Source: an uncultured Ligilactobacillus sp. (GTDB taxonomy: Bacteria; Bacillota; Bacilli; Lactobacillales; Lactobacillaceae). From it: a DNA stretch of 64,000 bases. Within the stretch, counting starts at the first letter, position 1. Every line of letters begins with the position of its first letter. The notes below the pieces were generated by a model. It was not told the DNA's origin, made no database searches, and saw only the letters and a list, made by a program, of their open reading frames with translations. Of the stretch, positions 37,325-46,996 are shown piece after piece. A program made the position numbers and the translations under genes. Location: NCBI GenBank assembly GCA_934201845.1, contig CAKPXA010000001.1, positions 124,001 through 188,000 of the forward strand, read 5' to 3'.

Positions 37325-37448
37325 CACACCTTGTCATAACTGGGTTTCGCCTCGCATTCGCCCTATCACAAGCAGGGACTCCCTGGGCGAGTTGCACTCG
37401 CCTTCAGTCGTCCACATGCTTGTGTACGGGCTCATGGGCGCTCGTCTC
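37325..37448 (+). repeat. Array A, unit gamma (124 bp)
   Basis: Linker CACACCTTGTCATAACTGGG, then nested pairs GCCC/GGGC, CACAAGCA/TGCTTGTG, GGACT/AGTC-CC and the tip GGCGAG-TTGCA-CTCGCC. It recurs twice in array B. Confidence 0.88.
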
Positions 37449-37454
37449 CACACC

Positions 37455-37483
37455 TTGTCATTTCCCTTCTTTTTTGCTATCAT
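37455..37483 (+). promoter_or_regulatory. mnmA promoter whose -35 lies in the repeat linker
   Basis: The last, truncated linker of array A (from 37449) contains TTGTCA at 37455-37460; exactly 17 bp later comes TATCAT (37478-37483). The array therefore supplies the -35 box of mnmA. Confidence 0.6.
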
Positions 37484-37534
37484 AGAAAACACTGAAGAGG
37501 ACAACCTTCAATTGTTGGATTCAGAATTTGATGA

Positions 37535-38683
<1,149 letters not shown>

Positions 38684-38739
38684 TCGGGCAATTTATGCCT
38701 TTGAAGGCCGCCGGAATGAAATGACGGTTCGGGTCCTGT

Positions 38740-38788
38740 CAGTGAAGATTTTCATTGGTGACAATGGAAATCTTCACTGTTTTTTTAT
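38740..38788 (+). terminator. Terminator after mnmA
   Basis: 17-position stem CAGTGAAGATTTTCATT (38740-38756) / AATGGAAATCTTCACTG (38763-38779) with one G-U pair, followed by seven T. Confidence 0.92.
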
Positions 38789-38838
38789 CTAACCATCAGT
38801 ACGTATTGAATGGTGTCCGAAGGCTGACCGCTCGTCTC

Positions 38839-38958
38839 CACACCTTGTCATAACTGGGTTCCGACTCGCAGCCCCTTCCGCCCAGGTACCCTCACTTGGC
38901 AGACAAGCCTGCCGGCGTTCGGGCAAGCCTGGTACTCGGGGGCTAAGCGGCTCGTCTC
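38839..38958 (+). repeat. Array B, unit alpha (120 bp, with 20-bp insertion)
   Basis: Same as the alpha unit of array A apart from one substitution in the body (CCGACTC for CCGCCTC), a changed linker position and an extra 20 bp at 38911-38930, flanked by AAGCCT duplications in the loop part. Confidence 0.85.
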
Positions 38959-39081
38959 CACACCTTGTCATAATCGGGTTCGGAGCGGCAATCGCCTGGA
39001 GCTAAGCACTGTCTTCCTAGACGAGGCAAGCTCGCCTTCGTCAGACAGAAGCTTAGCTTACGGCTCATACCCGCCGCTCCT
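38959..39081 (+). repeat. Array B, unit beta (123 bp)
   Basis: Identical by eye to the beta unit at 37202-37324. The outer stem is 38982-38989 / 39073-39080, the inner 39000-39007 / 39051-39058. Confidence 0.88.
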
Positions 39082-39205
39082 CACACCTTGTCATAACTGG
39101 GTTTCGCCTCGCATTCGCCCTATCACAAGCAGGGACTCCCTAGGCGAGTTGCACTCGCCTTCAGTCGTCCACATGCTTGTGTACGGGCTCATGGGCGCTC
39201 GGCTC
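39082..39205 (+). repeat. Array B, unit gamma 1 (124 bp)
   Basis: Matches 37325-37448 with only isolated substitutions (CCTAGGCG for CCTGGGCG; CTCGG for CTCGT). Confidence 0.88.
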
Positions 39206-39341
39206 CACACCTTGTCATAACTGGGTTTCGCCTCGCATTCGCCCTGTCACAAGCAGGGACTCCCTGGGCGAGTTGCACTCGCCTTCAGTCGTCCACATGC
39301 TTGTGTACGGGCTCATGAGCGCTCGGCTCCACACCTTGTTT
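39206..39341 (+). repeat. Array B, unit gamma 2 (124 bp) and truncated closing linker
   Basis: A tandem second gamma unit; CACAAGCA (39248-39255) pairs with TGCTTGTG (39298-39305). The array ends at a partial linker (CACACCTTGT, 39330-39339), just as array A ends at one. Confidence 0.88.
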
Positions 39342-39371
39342 TGTTCCCCGCTTTTTAATTTTCCCGAAATG

Positions 39372-39380
39372 TGAGATAAT
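39372..39380 (+). promoter_or_regulatory. Possible extended -10 of the histidine phosphatase gene
   Basis: TG-A-GATAAT at 39372-39380, about 40 bases before the start codon. No convincing -35. Confidence 0.4.
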
Positions 39381-39417
39381 AAGGCGTATAGACTATGATG
39401 GAAAAGGGTGTCGGATA

Positions 39418-40074
39418 ATGACCAGACTATATTTTATACGTCACGGGAAGACCGAATGGAATCTTGAAGGAAGGTATCAGGGAGCTCACGGAGACTCGCC
39501 GCTGCTTCTTCAGAGCTATCTTGAAATCGGGCTTCTGGCGGAATCGTTGAAGGACGTCAGGTTTGACAAGGCATACTGCAGCCCGATCAAGCGGGCGCGG
39601 GTCACGGCACAGAAGCTGGTGTCGATGCTTGACAAGCCCGTCAAGCTGGAATCGGACAGGGCATTCCAGGAATTTGACCTGGGAGAGATGGAAGGCATGA
39701 AGTTCACCGAGGTGGCTGAGAGGTATCCCGAGGAACTTGATGCGTTCAGGCATCATCCGGACAAGTATGACGGCAGGAAGATCGGCGGTGAGGACTATCA
39801 GGACGTGATTGACCGCATGACGCCGAAAATCAGGGCAATCTGTGAGAGGTACCCTGACGGAAACATTCTGATAGTCAGTCACGGGGCGGCCCTTTGTGCC
39901 GAAATCAGACATCTGATGGGCGTTCCCCTGGCCGAGACCAGGGACAAGGGCGGCCTTGCCAACACGAGCACGACGGTACTGGAGACGGTTGACGGCGGTG
40001 AGACGTTCAGGTGTCTGACCTGGAACAGGACGGACTACCTGAAACGGGAAATTGAAACAACGGATGTTGTCTGA
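39418..40074 (+). CDS. Histidine phosphatase (phosphoglycerate mutase-like)
   Basis: 218-residue protein of the RHG branch: the catalytic RHG is at residues 8-10 (YFIRHGKTEWN), the second histidine is in IVSHGAAL, and an acid residue is in FQEFDLGEMEG. Such proteins are phosphatases of diverse small molecules (cobalamin or sugar phosphates) as often as mutases; cofactor-dependent PGM is usually longer. It is followed by the TPR gene and recD2, the order seen in lactobacilli. Confidence 0.85.
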   Translation: MTRLYFIRHGKTEWNLEGRYQGAHGDSPLLLQSYLEIGLLAESLKDVRFDKAYCSPIKRARVTAQKLVSMLDKPVKLESDRAFQEFDLGEMEGMKFTEVAERYPEELDAFRHHPDKYDGRKIGGEDYQDVIDRMTPKIRAICERYPDGNILIVSHGAALCAEIRHLMGVPLAETRDKGGLANTSTTVLETVDGGETFRCLTWNRTDYLKREIETTDVV

Positions 40075-40080
40075 GGCGGT

Positions 40081-40767
40081 GTGATTTTGGAAGAGAAGCA
40101 TGGCAGAAGAAGAAAAAACGAGGAAAGGACGCAGAAGGCGGTTGAGGGACTCATCGCGCGGATTGACGAGAACCCGTACGACCCGCAGGCCTATTATGCC
40201 CTGGGGTGCCTTCTGACGGAGCTTCAGAGCTTCGAACAGGCGGAGGAGCTCTTCAAGCGGGCACTGAACGTCTTTGAAGGTCAGGAGGACAAGCAGGCCC
40301 TGCTGCACTACGGACTGGGCAATGTTCTTTATTCGGCGGGACTGTTCAAGGAAGCTGCCGCCGAGTTCGAGGTGCTCAAGGGTTCGCCTTATGAGGCAGA
40401 TGCTGTCCTGATGATGGCGCAGACGGAGCTTTCGGGCGGAAGCAGCGAGAAGGCCCTTGCCTATGCCCTGACGGCATTTGAAAAGGGGAGCGGACAGACG
40501 AGACTTGATGCCTGTGCCCTGCTGGGGGATGCGTTTCTTTCCCTTGGCAGCTTCAGGCAGGCAGGTGACTACTACGATCTGTATTTGAAGGAGAAACCGG
40601 ACGACAAGCGGGTGCTCTTCATGCGCGGCGTCGCTGAGACGGGCGCGGGCAATGCTCCTGATGCCTGGTTCGAACGGGTGAAGAAAATTGACGGGAAGTA
40701 TTTTGCAAGGATGACTGAACGGCTGGATGACATCTCCAGGGTTCTGAACGACGGAAAGAAGGAGTGA
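40081..40767 (+). CDS. Tetratricopeptide-repeat protein
   Basis: About 226-228 residues. TPR-like helical pairs run from about residue 35 to 190 (YDPQAYYALGCLLTELQSFE, ALLHYGLGNVLYSAGLFKEA, LDACALLGDAFLSLGSFRQA, VLFMRGVAETGAG), forming a protein-interaction scaffold; no enzyme domain is seen. GTG 40081 or TTG 40087 is the start, the latter better spaced from GAGGCGG. A TPR protein in this place next to recD2 is widely conserved in Bacillota. Partner unknown. Confidence 0.82.
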   Translation: MILEEKHGRRRKNEERTQKAVEGLIARIDENPYDPQAYYALGCLLTELQSFEQAEELFKRALNVFEGQEDKQALLHYGLGNVLYSAGLFKEAAAEFEVLKGSPYEADAVLMMAQTELSGGSSEKALAYALTAFEKGSGQTRLDACALLGDAFLSLGSFRQAGDYYDLYLKEKPDDKRVLFMRGVAETGAGNAPDAWFERVKKIDGKYFARMTERLDDISRVLNDGKKE

Positions 40768-40772
40768 GGCGG

Positions 40773-43202
40773 ATGACGGAACGCGTTAGGGGCAAGGTGG
40801 TTCATATCTTCTTTGAAGCGCCCAACAGCTTCTACAAGGTGCTGCTGGTCAAGGTCAGGGAAGCCAGTTTCGACTGGGATGAAAGACAGATAACCGTGGT
40901 CGGCAGCTTTGCCGACATCATCGAGGGAAGCGAGTACTCCTTCGAAGGTGCTCTGACCAGGCATGCGCGCTACGGCATGCAGTTTCAGGCGCAGAACTAC
41001 AAGTCGGAGACACTGTCCACCACTGCCGGCGTCGTTTCGTACCTCTCCTCCGACATCTTTCCCGGAATCGGGAAGAAGACCGCTGAACACATCGTGGATG
41101 TTCTTGGAAAGGACGCAATCAACGTGCTGCTCGCCGATGAGGACAGGGTCAACGACCTCGGCCTGAGCGAGAAGCAGAAGGGCGTTCTGATGCAGGGCAT
41201 CATTGAGAACAACGGTACGGAACAGACCGTGATTGAACTGAACGGCCTCGGCTTTTCCAGCAGGGTCACGGAGGAAATCTTCTCGCGTTATCAGGAGAAG
41301 TCACTGGAGGTCATTCATGAGGACCCGTACAGGCTGGTGACCGAAATCCGCGGGCTCGGCTTCAGGCGCATTGATCAGATTGCCGGTGACATGAACATCG
41401 GTCCGGACGATCCGAAGCGGATTTCAGGGGCGGTTCTGACCGTTCTGTATGAGGAGTGCTATTCTAACGGCAACACCTGGACGTCTGACAAGGTTCTTCT
41501 TGACAAGACCCTCGGCTTGCTTGAAGGTGCCCGCAGCGAGCGCATTGCACCGGAGAAGGTGGCTGATGCTGTCATTTCGCTGGGGAATTCGCGCAGAATC
41601 GTGATCGAAGCCGGCAGGGTCTATCCTAAGAACCTCTACAATGCCGAAAAGGAGATTGTCTATGACCTCTATCGTCTGATGAACAACCGCGATGAACCAA
41701 TCGGCTATGACGAGGACGAGATGGACGGATTCATCGATGAGATTCAGTCCGAGTTCAGCATCACCTACGGAAAGGACCAGCTGCAGGCAATCAAGGAGGC
41801 GCTGAACTCCCCCGTCTTTCTGCTGACTGGCGGTCCGGGGACGGGCAAGACGACGATTCTGCGCGGCATCACGGAGCTTTACATGAAGCTTCATGACATC
41901 AGCAGGGACGAGGCCGACGAGATCATCCTGGCGGCTCCCACCGGCCGTGCGGCTCAGAAGATGGCCGCTGCAACGGGGATGGATGCCTCGACGATTCATC
42001 ATCTGCTGGGCCTGACCGGCAATGAGAACGTGTCCGAGAAGGATCTTGACGAACTTTCCGGCACGCTTCTGATTGTCGACGAGTCATCCATGGTTGACAC
42101 GGAACTCATGCATCTGCTGCTGTCATGCGTGCCGGATGACATGCAGGTCGTCTTCTGCGGGGACAAGAACCAGCTGCCGTCGGTCGGGCCGGGCCGTGTC
42201 TTTGCCGACATGCTCGAAAGTGGTCAGCTTCCCCTGCGCGAACTGACGCACATCTACCGTCAGGGCGACGGCTCGACGATTGTGAAGCTGTCGCAGAGCA
42301 TTGTCGAGGGCGATGTGCCGGAAGACCTGCTTGACAAGACTGCTGACCGTTCGTTCATCAAATGCAGTGGTGACCAGGTATGCAGCGTTGTGGAGCAGAT
42401 TGTCAGTCTCGTCTTGAAGAAGGGGCAGAATGCCGATGACATCCAGGTCCTGGCGCCGATGTACATGGGTCCTGCCGGAATCAATCAGTTGAACCGGGTG
42501 CTTGCGCCGCTGATGAACCCGTCAAGGCAGAATGCCAAGTTCGTCGAGTCCGGCGAAAACGAGTTCCGCATCGGTGACCGTGTCCTGCAGCTGCAGAACA
42601 ATCCCGAAAAGAACATCTACAACGGTGACATCGGCCGAGTCATTGCCATTGACGAGCCGAAGAAGGGGCACGGCACGACGATGACCGTCAGATTCGAGGG
42701 ACGCGAGGTCGAGCTTGAGCAGAGCGACTTCCTGAATCTGACGCTTGCGTACTGCATGTCCATTCACAAGTCCCAGGGCAGCGAGTTTCCAATCGTCATC
42801 CTGCCGATGGTCAGGCAGTATACGCGCATGTTTGCACGGAACCTGCTCTACACTGCACTGACGCGGGCCAAGCAGAAGCTGATGATGGTCGGGGAGCCGA
42901 GCGCCTATGCCAACTGCATCCGCGCCGTGGCCCTGAACCGTTCGACGACGCTCAAGTCCCAGCTGATCCTGCAGTTCACCGGCGCGGAACCGGAGGAAGA
43001 AGCTCCTGAAGAGGAGCGGGGCAATGACGAAATCGTCTTTTCCGAACAGGAACCGGAAGATTCCTTCGGAAGCCAGAGCCCGGCTCCCGACCGGCCGATC
43101 GGGCCGCAGGAAACGGTTCTGAAACCTGAGAACCTCATGACGGTCAGCCCCATGATTGGCATGGACAACGTGACCCCATGGCAGTTTATGCCGCATAAGT
43201 AG
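40773..43202 (+). CDS. recD2: ATP-dependent DNA helicase RecD2
   Basis: 809-residue SF1B 5'-3' helicase, the RecBC-independent RecD-like form with an extended N-terminal region (about 1-335) containing a helix-hairpin-helix (FPGIGKKTAEHIVDVLG). The Walker A GGPGTGKTT is at 353-361; later motifs include VDESSMVD, CGDKNQLPSVGPG and YTALTRAKQ. It acts in repair and replication-fork maintenance. ATG 40773 follows AAGGAG at eight bases. The last 70 or so residues are acidic and proline-rich, unlike the core, and end in a segment unlikely to be folded. Confidence 0.94.
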   Translation: MTERVRGKVVHIFFEAPNSFYKVLLVKVREASFDWDERQITVVGSFADIIEGSEYSFEGALTRHARYGMQFQAQNYKSETLSTTAGVVSYLSSDIFPGIGKKTAEHIVDVLGKDAINVLLADEDRVNDLGLSEKQKGVLMQGIIENNGTEQTVIELNGLGFSSRVTEEIFSRYQEKSLEVIHEDPYRLVTEIRGLGFRRIDQIAGDMNIGPDDPKRISGAVLTVLYEECYSNGNTWTSDKVLLDKTLGLLEGARSERIAPEKVADAVISLGNSRRIVIEAGRVYPKNLYNAEKEIVYDLYRLMNNRDEPIGYDEDEMDGFIDEIQSEFSITYGKDQLQAIKEALNSPVFLLTGGPGTGKTTILRGITELYMKLHDISRDEADEIILAAPTGRAAQKMAAATGMDASTIHHLLGLTGNENVSEKDLDELSGTLLIVDESSMVDTELMHLLLSCVPDDMQVVFCGDKNQLPSVGPGRVFADMLESGQLPLRELTHIYRQGDGSTIVKLSQSIVEGDVPEDLLDKTADRSFIKCSGDQVCSVVEQIVSLVLKKGQNADDIQVLAPMYMGPAGINQLNRVLAPLMNPSRQNAKFVESGENEFRIGDRVLQLQNNPEKNIYNGDIGRVIAIDEPKKGHGTTMTVRFEGREVELEQSDFLNLTLAYCMSIHKSQGSEFPIVILPMVRQYTRMFARNLLYTALTRAKQKLMMVGEPSAYANCIRAVALNRSTTLKSQLILQFTGAEPEEEAPEEERGNDEIVFSEQEPEDSFGSQSPAPDRPIGPQETVLKPENLMTVSPMIGMDNVTPWQFMPHK

Positions 43203-43208
43203 ACTTTC

Positions 43209-43240
43209 ATCCGGAGACATGCGTTCTCCGGATTTTGTTT
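43209..43240 (+). terminator. Terminator after recD2
   Basis: Stem ATCCGGAGA (43209-43217) / TCTCCGGAT (43225-43233) followed by TTTGTTT. Confidence 0.85.
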
Positions 43241-43264
43241 AAATGCATTTTGACGTACGTACCT

Positions 43265-43275
43265 GCTCTGCATTT
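43265..43275 (-). repeat. AAATGCAGAGC motif, copy 4 (intergenic)
   Basis: Exact minus-strand copy of the 11-mer between the recD2 terminator and the next promoter. A related AAATGCATTT lies at 43241-43250. Confidence 0.5.
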
Positions 43276-43297
43276 CAGATGGAAGGCGGCGTGTCGC

Positions 43298-43326
43298 TTG
43301 ACATATCGGCGCCTGCATATTAGGAT
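43298..43326 (+). promoter_or_regulatory. Promoter of the small membrane protein at 43431
   Basis: Perfect -35 TTGACA (43298-43303), 17-bp spacer, TAGGAT (43321-43326). Confidence 0.7.
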
Positions 43327-43430
43327 ATAGTCAGATTCAGAAAAAAGAGTAACTGTTGTAAGTAAGGTCTGTAAACCAACGATGAAATTTGGTTGACGGA
43401 TAATCCGTGATTTTGTCTGGGGGACTGCAC

Positions 43431-43691
43431 ATGGAAGGATTATACTTTGTGGCGGGAATCGGGCTGGTCATACAGTACCTGATTGCCGGAAGAAGGCACA
43501 GCCGGGCCGGCTGGGTGCTGCCGGTCGTGTCTCTTCTGGCCATGACGTACCTGCAGCTGTTCGTCTGGCTGCCTGAGAGCCATGGCCTGGAAATGCCGCT
43601 CATGCAACGTTCGTTCAAGTTTCTGGTCATGAATGCATACACGCTGGTGCTTGTGATGATTTTCTTTGCCCGAAGCCGCTATGACAGATAA
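43431..43691 (+). CDS. Small integral membrane protein, unknown function
   Basis: 86 residues, not recognised, with three likely transmembrane helices (about residues 2-19, 28-46 and 62-80). It is monocistronic with its own promoter at 43298 and terminator at 43695. ATG 43431 is chosen because CTGGGGGAC precedes it; an upstream in-frame start at 43407 has no such site. No functional clue apart from the membrane topology. Confidence 0.7.
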   Translation: MEGLYFVAGIGLVIQYLIAGRRHSRAGWVLPVVSLLAMTYLQLFVWLPESHGLEMPLMQRSFKFLVMNAYTLVLVMIFFARSRYDR

Positions 43692-43694
43692 GTA

Positions 43695-43730
43695 AAAAGA
43701 CAGGGTTCCCGGCGGAATCCTGTCTTTTGC
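43695..43730. terminator. Bidirectional terminator between convergent genes
   Basis: AAAAGACAGGGTTCC (43695-43709) pairs with GGAATCCTGTCTTTT (43714-43728); A-run on one side and T-run on the other serve both the plus-strand gene and the minus-strand lipid kinase, whose stop codon is here. Confidence 0.85.
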
Positions 43731-44716
43731 TATTTTCTGTCTCCTGGCGGCACGCTTGGAATGTTCATCCAGAACGGGTGCTGTGCCGTGCTGAAGAAGA
43801 TGTCGAAGTACCTGTTGCCTATTTCCTCGCCGTCTATCTGGCCGAATTCGAGCGAGTTGATGATGATGTGAACCTGACTGCTCTTGAAGTGGTGCAGGTA
43901 TGGCAGCTTGAGCTGTTTTCCGAAGTAGATGAAGACTGCCAGGGTGACGAACTTGAAGAAGTTGAGGTCGTCGGCGACGATCAGGTCAAGCTGGTGATCC
44001 GTTGCGTCGGCGGTGGGGGAGAGCACGATGCCGTTGTCAAAGTAGGGATGGTTGGCGACGTTGACGAAGGCGACGCGTTTGAAGAATTCGTACTTCTCGT
44101 CTATTCTGACCGTCGCGGCAAAGGACTCCTGGTTTATCAGGGCATCGAATGCGCTGACCATATAGGCGAGAAACTTCAGGTGGAACCGGTTCAGCATCTT
44201 CTGCAGCTTCCTGTGCCTGTGCGCTTCGGAATTGAGGCTGATGACGAAGGCGTCGAAGCCGATTCCGAAGTCGTTGAAGAAGTAGCCGTGACTGTGATGC
44301 GTCGTTTCCGTGTATTCTCCGATGTCATAGTAGACGGGCTCCGTTGTGGAGAGAATCTGACTCAGGGCAGTCATCGGATCCGACGCGATCCCGATTCCCT
44401 GGGCGAAGCCGTTGTTTTCGCCGATGGGGATGAAGGCCAGGGGCACATTCTTGAAGTCGGTCTCCCTGATGCCGTTCAGAACTTCATTGAGAGTTCCGTC
44501 ACCGCCGATGACAATGACGACGGTGTTGTCCGCTTCTTCCGGTGTGAGATGCGAAATGTAGCGTCTCGTAAGCGTTCTGGCATGACCGACTTTCTCCGTC
44601 TTGCGGAATATGTACGGAACCTTCCGTTCATCAAGCCGGTTTCTGATGCCCTGCCAGACGTCGGCATTCAGACCATCAGAAGCCTGATTGTTGACGATGA
44701 TGAAAAACGTCTTCAA
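43730..44716 (-). CDS. Diacylglycerol kinase family lipid kinase
   Basis: About 328 residues, DagK/YegS-like. The nucleotide-binding signature GGDGTLNEVLNG is present. The second conserved motif, normally PxGTxNDFA, here reads PIGENNGFAQG, with Glu and Gly replacing usual Thr and Asp. The C-terminal beta-rich domain follows. It would phosphorylate diacylglycerol or a related lipid at the membrane. The ATG at 44731 sits in the Shine-Dalgarno (GGAGG), so I place the start at TTG 44716 (KTFFIIVNN). It is transcribed after the rnjA terminator; a separate promoter is not obvious. Confidence 0.82.
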   Translation of the reverse strand: MKTFFIIVNNQASDGLNADVWQGIRNRLDERKVPYIFRKTEKVGHARTLTRRYISHLTPEEADNTVVIVIGGDGTLNEVLNGIRETDFKNVPLAFIPIGENNGFAQGIGIASDPMTALSQILSTTEPVYYDIGEYTETTHHSHGYFFNDFGIGFDAFVISLNSEAHRHRKLQKMLNRFHLKFLAYMVSAFDALINQESFAATVRIDEKYEFFKRVAFVNVANHPYFDNGIVLSPTADATDHQLDLIVADDLNFFKFVTLAVFIYFGKQLKLPYLHHFKSSQVHIIINSLEFGQIDGEEIGNRYFDIFFSTAQHPFWMNIPSVPPGDRK

Positions 44717-44810
44717 TTGTTCTTCCTCCATTCGAGCATTCTTCTGAAAATATTACAACAAAAGCAGCGGATATACAAGCGGCTTTTCACCATCAGACCT
44801 GAAAGGTCAA

Positions 44811-44838
44811 AAAAAGGAGCCATGAACCGGCTCCTTTC
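44811..44838 (-). terminator. Terminator of the rpoY-rnjA operon
   Basis: AAAGGAGC pairs with GCTCCTTT; on the minus strand the stem is followed by a T-run (plus-strand A-run at 44811-44816). Confidence 0.85.
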
Positions 44839-44904
44839 TGTCTTTAAGTCACCACTGCAGAGGCGGCAGCTGAATCACAATCTGCATGGATGCGGCAGCA
44901 CCAA

Positions 44905-46581
44905 TCAGACCGTAACGAGCATCGGAATGATCAGTGGGCGGCGTTCCGTCTTGTCGAACAGGAACGACTGCAGGTCGGAGACGATTGCATCCCTGAGCAT
45001 TGCCTCCGAGATCTTCTCATTCTTGAGCGTCCGTTTGATTGAACGGAAGACGCGTCTTCTACCCTGGTTGATCAGCTCGCCGGACTCGCGCATGTAGATG
45101 AAGCCGCGGGAAAGCAGGTCGGGACCTGCCAGGACTTCGCGGTTCTTCATGTCAATCGTTGCAACGACGACGACCAGCCCCTCCTCGGACAGGATGCGGC
45201 GGTCGCGCAGGACTACGTTGCCGATGTCACCGATGCCGGATCCGTCGATGTAGACGTCATCAGCATTGAAATGACCGGCGATTCTCGCGGAGTTCGGTGT
45301 AAGTGCGAGAACGTCGCCGTTTTCAAGGATGTAGCAGTTTTCCTTCGGAACATCGCAGCTCTGGGCAAGCCGGGTGTGAATCTTCAGCATGCGGTATTCG
45401 CCGTGAACCGGCATGAAGAACTTAGGCTTCATCAGCCTGAGCATGAGCTTCTGTTCCTCCTGGCCGCCGTGCCCCGAGGCATGGATGTTGTTGACCTTGC
45501 CGTGGATGACAGTGGCGCCGGCTTCCTCAAGTTCGTTGATGACCTTGTTTACGCTGAGCGTGTTGCCTGGAATCGGGGAACTCGAGAAGACGACGGTGTC
45601 GCCGGGCTGAATGGAGACCTGACGGTGAGTGCCGTTGGCGATGCGGCTCAGGGCAGCCATCGGTTCGCCCTGGGAGCCGGTGCAGAGAATCATGACCTTG
45701 TCTGCCGGGAGACTGTTGATTTCCCTGGCGTCGACGATTGATTCCTCCGGGATGTCAAGATAGCCCAGTTCGCGTCCGTTGACGATGGCAGCTTCCATGC
45801 TGCGGCCGAATACGGCAATCTTGCGTCCCTTGTTGACGGCTGCGTCTGCAGCCTGCTGGATACGCGAAATGTTTGAGGCGAACGTCGCGAAGATGACGCG
45901 GCCCTCGACCTTTTCGAAGATTCGCCTGATGGACTTTCCGACCCAGCGCTCCGACTTCGTGAAGTTCGGAATCTCGGCGTTGGTGCTGTCGGAGAGAAGG
46001 CACAGAACGCCTTCCTCACCCAGCCTTGCCATCTTCTGGAGGTTAGGCGGCTGGTTCGTGATCGGAGTCAGGTCGAACTTGTAGTCGCCGGTGCAGACAA
46101 TCGTGCCGGACGGGGTCTTGATGGCGGCACCGAGCGTGTCCGGAATCGAGTGGGTGGTTCTGAAAAATGAAACGCTTGTCTTGCGGAATTTCAGGACTGT
46201 GTCCTCGTTGATTTCGTGCAGCTCCGTTGTTTTAAGCAATCCGTGTTCTTCGAGCTTGCTCTTGATCAGCGCAAGCGCAAGAGGACCGGCATAGATGGGA
46301 ACATTGACCTGCTGAAGCAGGAACGGAATGCCGCCGATGTGGTCTTCATGGCCGTGCGTGATGACAAGGGCCTTTATTTTCTGCTGATTTGCAACTAGAT
46401 ACTGATAGTTGGGGATGACATAGTCGATTCCCAGAAGGTCGTCTTCCGGGAACTTTATGCCGGCGTCAACGACGATGATTTCATCCTGGAACTGGATGCC
46501 GTACGTGTTCTTGCCGATTTCCCCGAGACCGCCGAGTGCAAAGACGGCCGTCTCGTTATTCTTCACATTGAGTTTCTTCAT
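44905..46581 (-). CDS. rnjA: Ribonuclease J
   Basis: 558-residue metallo-beta-lactamase/beta-CASP ribonuclease with 5'-3' exo- and endonuclease activity, central to RNA turnover and rRNA maturation. The metal site HGHEDH is at residues 76-81; the beta-CASP domain includes [10 protein letters not shown] and [27 protein letters not shown] and PVHGEYRML follow. The C-terminal domain is complete. It lies three bases after rpoY, the same pair as in Bacillus. RnjA rather than RnjB is inferred from that linkage. Confidence 0.95.
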   Translation of the reverse strand: MKKLNVKNNETAVFALGGLGEIGKNTYGIQFQDEIIVVDAGIKFPEDDLLGIDYVIPNYQYLVANQQKIKALVITHGHEDHIGGIPFLLQQVNVPIYAGPLALALIKSKLEEHGLLKTTELHEINEDTVLKFRKTSVSFFRTTHSIPDTLGAAIKTPSGTIVCTGDYKFDLTPITNQPPNLQKMARLGEEGVLCLLSDSTNAEIPNFTKSERWVGKSIRRIFEKVEGRVIFATFASNISRIQQAADAAVNKGRKIAVFGRSMEAAIVNGRELGYLDIPEESIVDAREINSLPADKVMILCTGSQGEPMAALSRIANGTHRQVSIQPGDTVVFSSSPIPGNTLSVNKVINELEEAGATVIHGKVNNIHASGHGGQEEQKLMLRLMKPKFFMPVHGEYRMLKIHTRLAQSCDVPKENCYILENGDVLALTPNSARIAGHFNADDVYIDGSGIGDIGNVVLRDRRILSEEGLVVVVATIDMKNREVLAGPDLLSRGFIYMRESGELINQGRRRVFRSIKRTLKNEKISEAMLRDAIVSDLQSFLFDKTERRPLIIPMLVTV

Positions 46582-46584
46582 TTG

Positions 46585-46797
46585 TTAGAACTCCGTGATC
46601 TTGTAGTTCGGGCTGTTCTTTTCATATTCCAGTGCAGCGTCATCGAGCTGTTCGATGAATTCGACGTTGTGTTCCGTGTTTGATTCAACGAGGATGCGTG
46701 CTTCTGGTTCAGAGTCAGCCTCAAGGTACAGTACTTCCGTGTTTTCACGGCGCGGGTTGATGCGTTTTGTCGGTTGATAGTATACTTTGAAAATCAT
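46585..46797 (-). CDS. rpoY: RNA polymerase epsilon subunit (RpoY, DUF1447)
   Basis: 70-residue protein matching the small epsilon subunit of Gram-positive RNA polymerase: IFKVYYQPTKRINPRRENT followed by the alternating LYLEADSEPEARILVE and NVEFIEQL. It binds near the polymerase jaw; its importance is modest and condition-dependent. ATG 46797 lies eight bases after AAGGAG; the TTG at 46803 is too close. It is co-transcribed with rnjA from a promoter at 46888-46917. Confidence 0.92.
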   Translation of the reverse strand: MIFKVYYQPTKRINPRRENTEVLYLEADSEPEARILVESNTEHNVEFIEQLDDAALEYEKNSPNYKITEF

Positions 46798-46887
46798 TTT
46801 CAATTCTCCTTGGTTATTTGATATTTGCCATAAGGCAGTGCAAGAATTAGCTTTCCGAACGTAGATTGTTTTTCAACAGTTACTACC

Positions 46888-46917
46888 ATTCTATCATATC
46901 TTGCTCATTAAGTACAA
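46888..46917 (-). promoter_or_regulatory. Promoter of rpoY-rnjA
   Basis: On the minus strand: TTGTAC (46917-46912), 18-bp spacer, TAGAAT (46893-46888) with extended TG. It gives a leader of about 85 bases. Confidence 0.6.
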
Positions 46918-46934
46918 TGACACGGAAATAGCGG

Positions 46935-46963
46935 TTCAGACACGGGCGGTCATGCGGTATAAT
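46935..46963 (+). promoter_or_regulatory. Promoter of the gene at 46997
   Basis: TTCAGA (46935-46940), 17-bp spacer, perfect TATAAT (46958-46963). Confidence 0.65.
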
Positions 46964-46996
46964 TGAAGGTGAGAAGAGACAAAGGAAGTGGTTTTC

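Noticed and set aside
43727-45097. 456-codon plus-strand frame
   Set aside because: It is the complement of the lipid kinase and the end of rnjA, both of which have clear family motifs; it also crosses their terminators.
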